DNA of 15,482 nt from Methanimicrococcus sp. Its GTDB lineage: Archaea > Halobacteriota > Methanosarcinia > Methanosarcinales > Methanosarcinaceae. The stretch lies in assembly GCA_009783635.1 (NCBI GenBank), contig WRDC01000020.1, forward strand, positions 1-15,482, in the 5' to 3' direction. The translations under genes and the position numbers were made by a program. Positions 14,229-15,482 of the stretch are shown here, piece by piece. Within the stretch, counting starts at the first letter, position 1, and each line of letters opens with the position of its first letter. The notes beneath the pieces were generated by a model that worked only from the letters and a program-made list of their open reading frames with translations, made no database searches and had not been told where the DNA came from.

Positions 14229-14734
14229 TTTACAAAAGCGATATCTCCGAGAGTCGTTCCGTTGGATTTTTGGTGCTGGAACGTTTGACTGGAGTCGAAA
14301 GCTTCCGTTAATTTGATATTGAGTTCTTTCTCAATCTTTTTGATGACGGATTCTTCCGGATGGATTTCTTTGCGCTCAATCTTTTTGATGAGGGCGGCCT
14401 TTTCTTTGATTTTTAAAGCGAGGTCTTCCGGAGACAGACCTTTGGCTTCGCGGGCCTTTTTGATAACGGCGTCATAGTCTTCCACAATTTCGTTTTCAAG
14501 GCCGGCAAAATAATTTTTCGGCTTGGCTTTCGAAACGCCGCCGTAAGTGTTGCCGGGCCTGGCCGGCGCGGGCGCTCCATGTGCCTTGTCGGCGGATTGG
14601 GGTGCTTTTCTCTCAATGACTGTGCCGAGCTTTGTGCATTCGGGACAAGCTTTAAACTCGGCGCCTTCCACTTTGACGGCTGTTGTCGGGGTTTTCGTTT
14701 TTTTACCGCAAATTTCACATTCGTAGGTTTCCAT
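14219..14734 (-). CDS. Archaeal multiprotein-bridging factor 1 (MBF1)
   Basis: A 171-residue DNA-binding protein, the archaeal homologue of the eukaryotic coactivator MBF1. A zinc ribbon is formed by C6-C9 (CEIC) and C30-C33 (CPEC). A proline/alanine-rich linker (about 45-75) is followed by a Cro-type helix-turn-helix (about 82-142: VIKKAREAKGLSPEDLALKIKEKAALIKKIERKEIHPEE). The C-terminus TLGDIAFVKKK is typical of the archaeal form. A GGTGGG Shine-Dalgarno sequence stands 7-12 bases before the ATG. Archaeal relatives bind ribosomes and may act in translation as well as transcription; which applies here cannot be read from sequence. It is convergent with proC and divergent from the coiled-coil gene. 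Confidence 0.93.
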   Translation of the reverse strand: METYECEICGKKTKTPTTAVKVEGAEFKACPECTKLGTVIERKAPQSADKAHGAPAPARPGNTYGGVSKAKPKNYFAGLENEIVEDYDAVIKKAREAKGLSPEDLALKIKEKAALIKKIERKEIHPEESVIKKIEKELNIKLTEAFDSSQTFQHQKSNGTTLGDIAFVKKK

Positions 14735-14825
14735 GAATTTCCCACCATAATTTTTTGATTTAAACTCATCGGTTAATCGAGGTTAAAGTGACATTCCTGT
14801 TGTTTCTATTTCAATTTAATGATAC

Positions 14826-14928
14826 TCAATCACTCGGCTCTCAATCACTCGGCTCTCAATCACTCGGCTCTCAATCACTCGGCGTTCAAGCATTCCGGCG
14901 TTCAAACATTCCGGTGTTCAAGCATCGG
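14826..14928. repeat. Tandem repeat switching from a 15-bp to a 16-bp period
   Basis: Four TCAATCACTCGGCTC units at 14826, 14841, 14856 and 14871 (the last ends CGT). They are followed by TCAAGCATTCCGGCGT (14886), TCAAACATTCCGGTGT (14902) and a truncated TCAAGCATCGGC (14918). The second type keeps the TCAA start and CGG core but has one extra base. Confidence 0.93.
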
Positions 14929-15011
14929 CAAAAATCCATCGATAAAGTCGAATAAAGAATGTTTAGAAAAGTAGTTATATTTCAAAGGACAAAAATGGAT
15001 ATGTAGTATCG

Positions 15012-15021
15012 TTTTATAAAA
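15012..15021 (+). promoter_or_regulatory. Probable TATA box of the coiled-coil gene
   Basis: TTTTATAAAA about 105 bases upstream of the ATG at 15122. Transcription would start near 15040, just before the palindrome at 15050-15065, giving a leader of about 80 bases. A GAAGGG ribosome site lies about six bases before the ATG. Confidence 0.5.
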
Positions 15022-15049
15022 GAATCGTACAGTTTCTAAAAACGCATTT

Positions 15050-15065
15050 CGGCGATGAATCGCCG
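15050..15065. promoter_or_regulatory. 16-bp palindrome CGGCGAT-GA-ATCGCCG
   Basis: Perfect seven-base arms with a two-base centre. It sits roughly 10-25 bases after the predicted transcription start of the coiled-coil gene, a position suited to a dimeric repressor. As RNA it could form a short hairpin, with the innermost pairs opened. Confidence 0.5.
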
Positions 15066-15121
15066 CGGTTCCGGCAATACATCTTTTTGTTTTGCACGGT
15101 GATGTTAAGAAGGGATAAAAA

Positions 15122-15482
15122 ATGGAAAAAATGGTCAAACCGAAAGAACAGCCCGTTTATCCGGATATGGATAAATGCGGCGCGCCAACGGCGGACGCAC
15201 ACGCCCAGGAAACCGACCGTCTTTCTTCGGAATTAAAGAAAACGGAAACTCTGTTAAAGAGAACAAAAACGATTTCGGCGCAAAGGCTTGAAGAAATCAA
15301 ATCTCTGAAAGAGACAGCAGCAGCCGAGAAGATTAGGCTGATGGAAGAAGTCAAAAAAACAGGCGCAGTCTACGATTCGCTTCAAGAGGATTATAACAAA
15401 CTTATCGAAGAAAAAGCGGAGATACAATCGGCTTACGAAAGAGTGAAAAATGAAGCGGCTGCCGCAAAAGACAGTTTAAACG
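15122..15482 (+). CDS. N-terminal part of a coiled-coil protein, cut by the window edge
   Basis: An open frame from the ATG at 15122 to the right edge, 120 codons without a stop. The first about 25 residues are proline-containing (KPKEQPVYPDMDKCGAP), with a single cysteine. From about residue 30 onward the sequence is almost wholly charged and alanine-rich helix (LSSELKKTETLLKRTKTISAQRLEEIKSLKE, then further E/K/A repeats), consistent with a long coiled coil. No signal peptide or membrane segment is seen. A GAAGGG site and a TATA box support expression. I do not recognise the family. A proteasome-activating nucleotidase starts with a coiled coil, but usually a shorter one followed by an OB domain not reached here; an SMC-like or structural protein is equally possible. 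Confidence 0.7.
   Translation, partial: MEKMVKPKEQPVYPDMDKCGAPTADAHAQETDRLSSELKKTETLLKRTKTISAQRLEEIKSLKETAAAEKIRLMEEVKKTGAVYDSLQEDYNKLIEEKAEIQSAYERVKNEAAAAKDSLN

Larger units (their letters stand above)
14735..15121. other. Divergent 387-bp spacer with array, promoter and palindrome
   Basis: Between the divergent MBF1 and coiled-coil genes. The MBF1 side holds a possible TTTAAA box near 14759, too close to the ATG for a normal leader. A 15/16-bp array fills 14826-14928. The other side has TTTTATAAAA near 15012 and a 16-bp palindrome at 15050-15065. No RNA gene is recognised. Confidence 0.75.

Noticed and set aside
14131..14316. Short plus-strand ORF after proC
   Set aside because: It overlaps the terminator hairpin and the MBF1 gene on the other strand, has low-complexity FMF/YIL sequence and no ribosome site.

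Overview
The window looks like chromosomal DNA from a methanogenic archaeon, most likely of the Methanosarcinales. The grounds are gene content: an archaeal RPA with a zinc-finger remnant followed by its COG3390 OB-fold partner, a FEN-1 nuclease with a C-terminal PIP box, an archaeosine tRNA-guanine transglycosylase, an archaeal MBF1, a DUF356-like protein, and a ProA-ProB-ProC proline pathway, which among methanogens is characteristic of Methanosarcina relatives. Genes are moderately GC-rich, while spacers are long, AT-rich and full of tandem repeats. A low-coding-density relative such as Methanimicrococcus is possible, but this is inference from gene content.

Layout. (1) 2-1066, plus strand: 3' part of an RPA gene and its partner, closed by a hairpin terminator. 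(2) 9808 down to 1164, minus strand: a DUF356-like protein, then fen1-tgtA (34 bp apart), then a UbiA prenyltransferase, a divergent geranylgeranyl-reductase-like flavoprotein, a radical SAM/SPASM-like protein and a two-winged-helix regulator. (3) 9809-10728: a 920-bp gene-free AT-rich gap with about 170 bp of A/T tracts spaced ten bases apart, ending in the proA promoter. (4) 10729-14081, plus strand: proA-proB-proC. (5) 14734-14219, minus strand: MBF1, convergent with proC across a shared hairpin. (6) 14735-15121: a repeat-bearing gap with a promoter and a 16-bp palindrome. (7) 15122 to the end: the start of a coiled-coil protein.

How the genes work together. RPA, its partner and FEN-1 are replication and repair proteins. 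TgtA installs the archaeosine precursor in tRNA. ProB, ProA and ProC form the complete glutamate-to-proline route. The UbiA-reductase-radical SAM-regulator run is the least explained part. Its UbiA resembles chlorophyll synthase and its reductase the ChlP/GGR family, suggesting prenylation and saturation of an isoprenoid tail on an aromatic or lipid acceptor. A methanophenazine-type quinone analogue is one candidate product, which is a hypothesis and not something the sequence proves.

The other notable trait is that most spacers carry their own short tandem array (periods 8, 10, 13, 13/14, 14, 15/16, 19 and 30 bp), and one 15-bp array lies in frame inside the regulator gene. Three arrays with different periods share the word AATCACT. 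No tRNA, rRNA, CRISPR array or transposase was seen.
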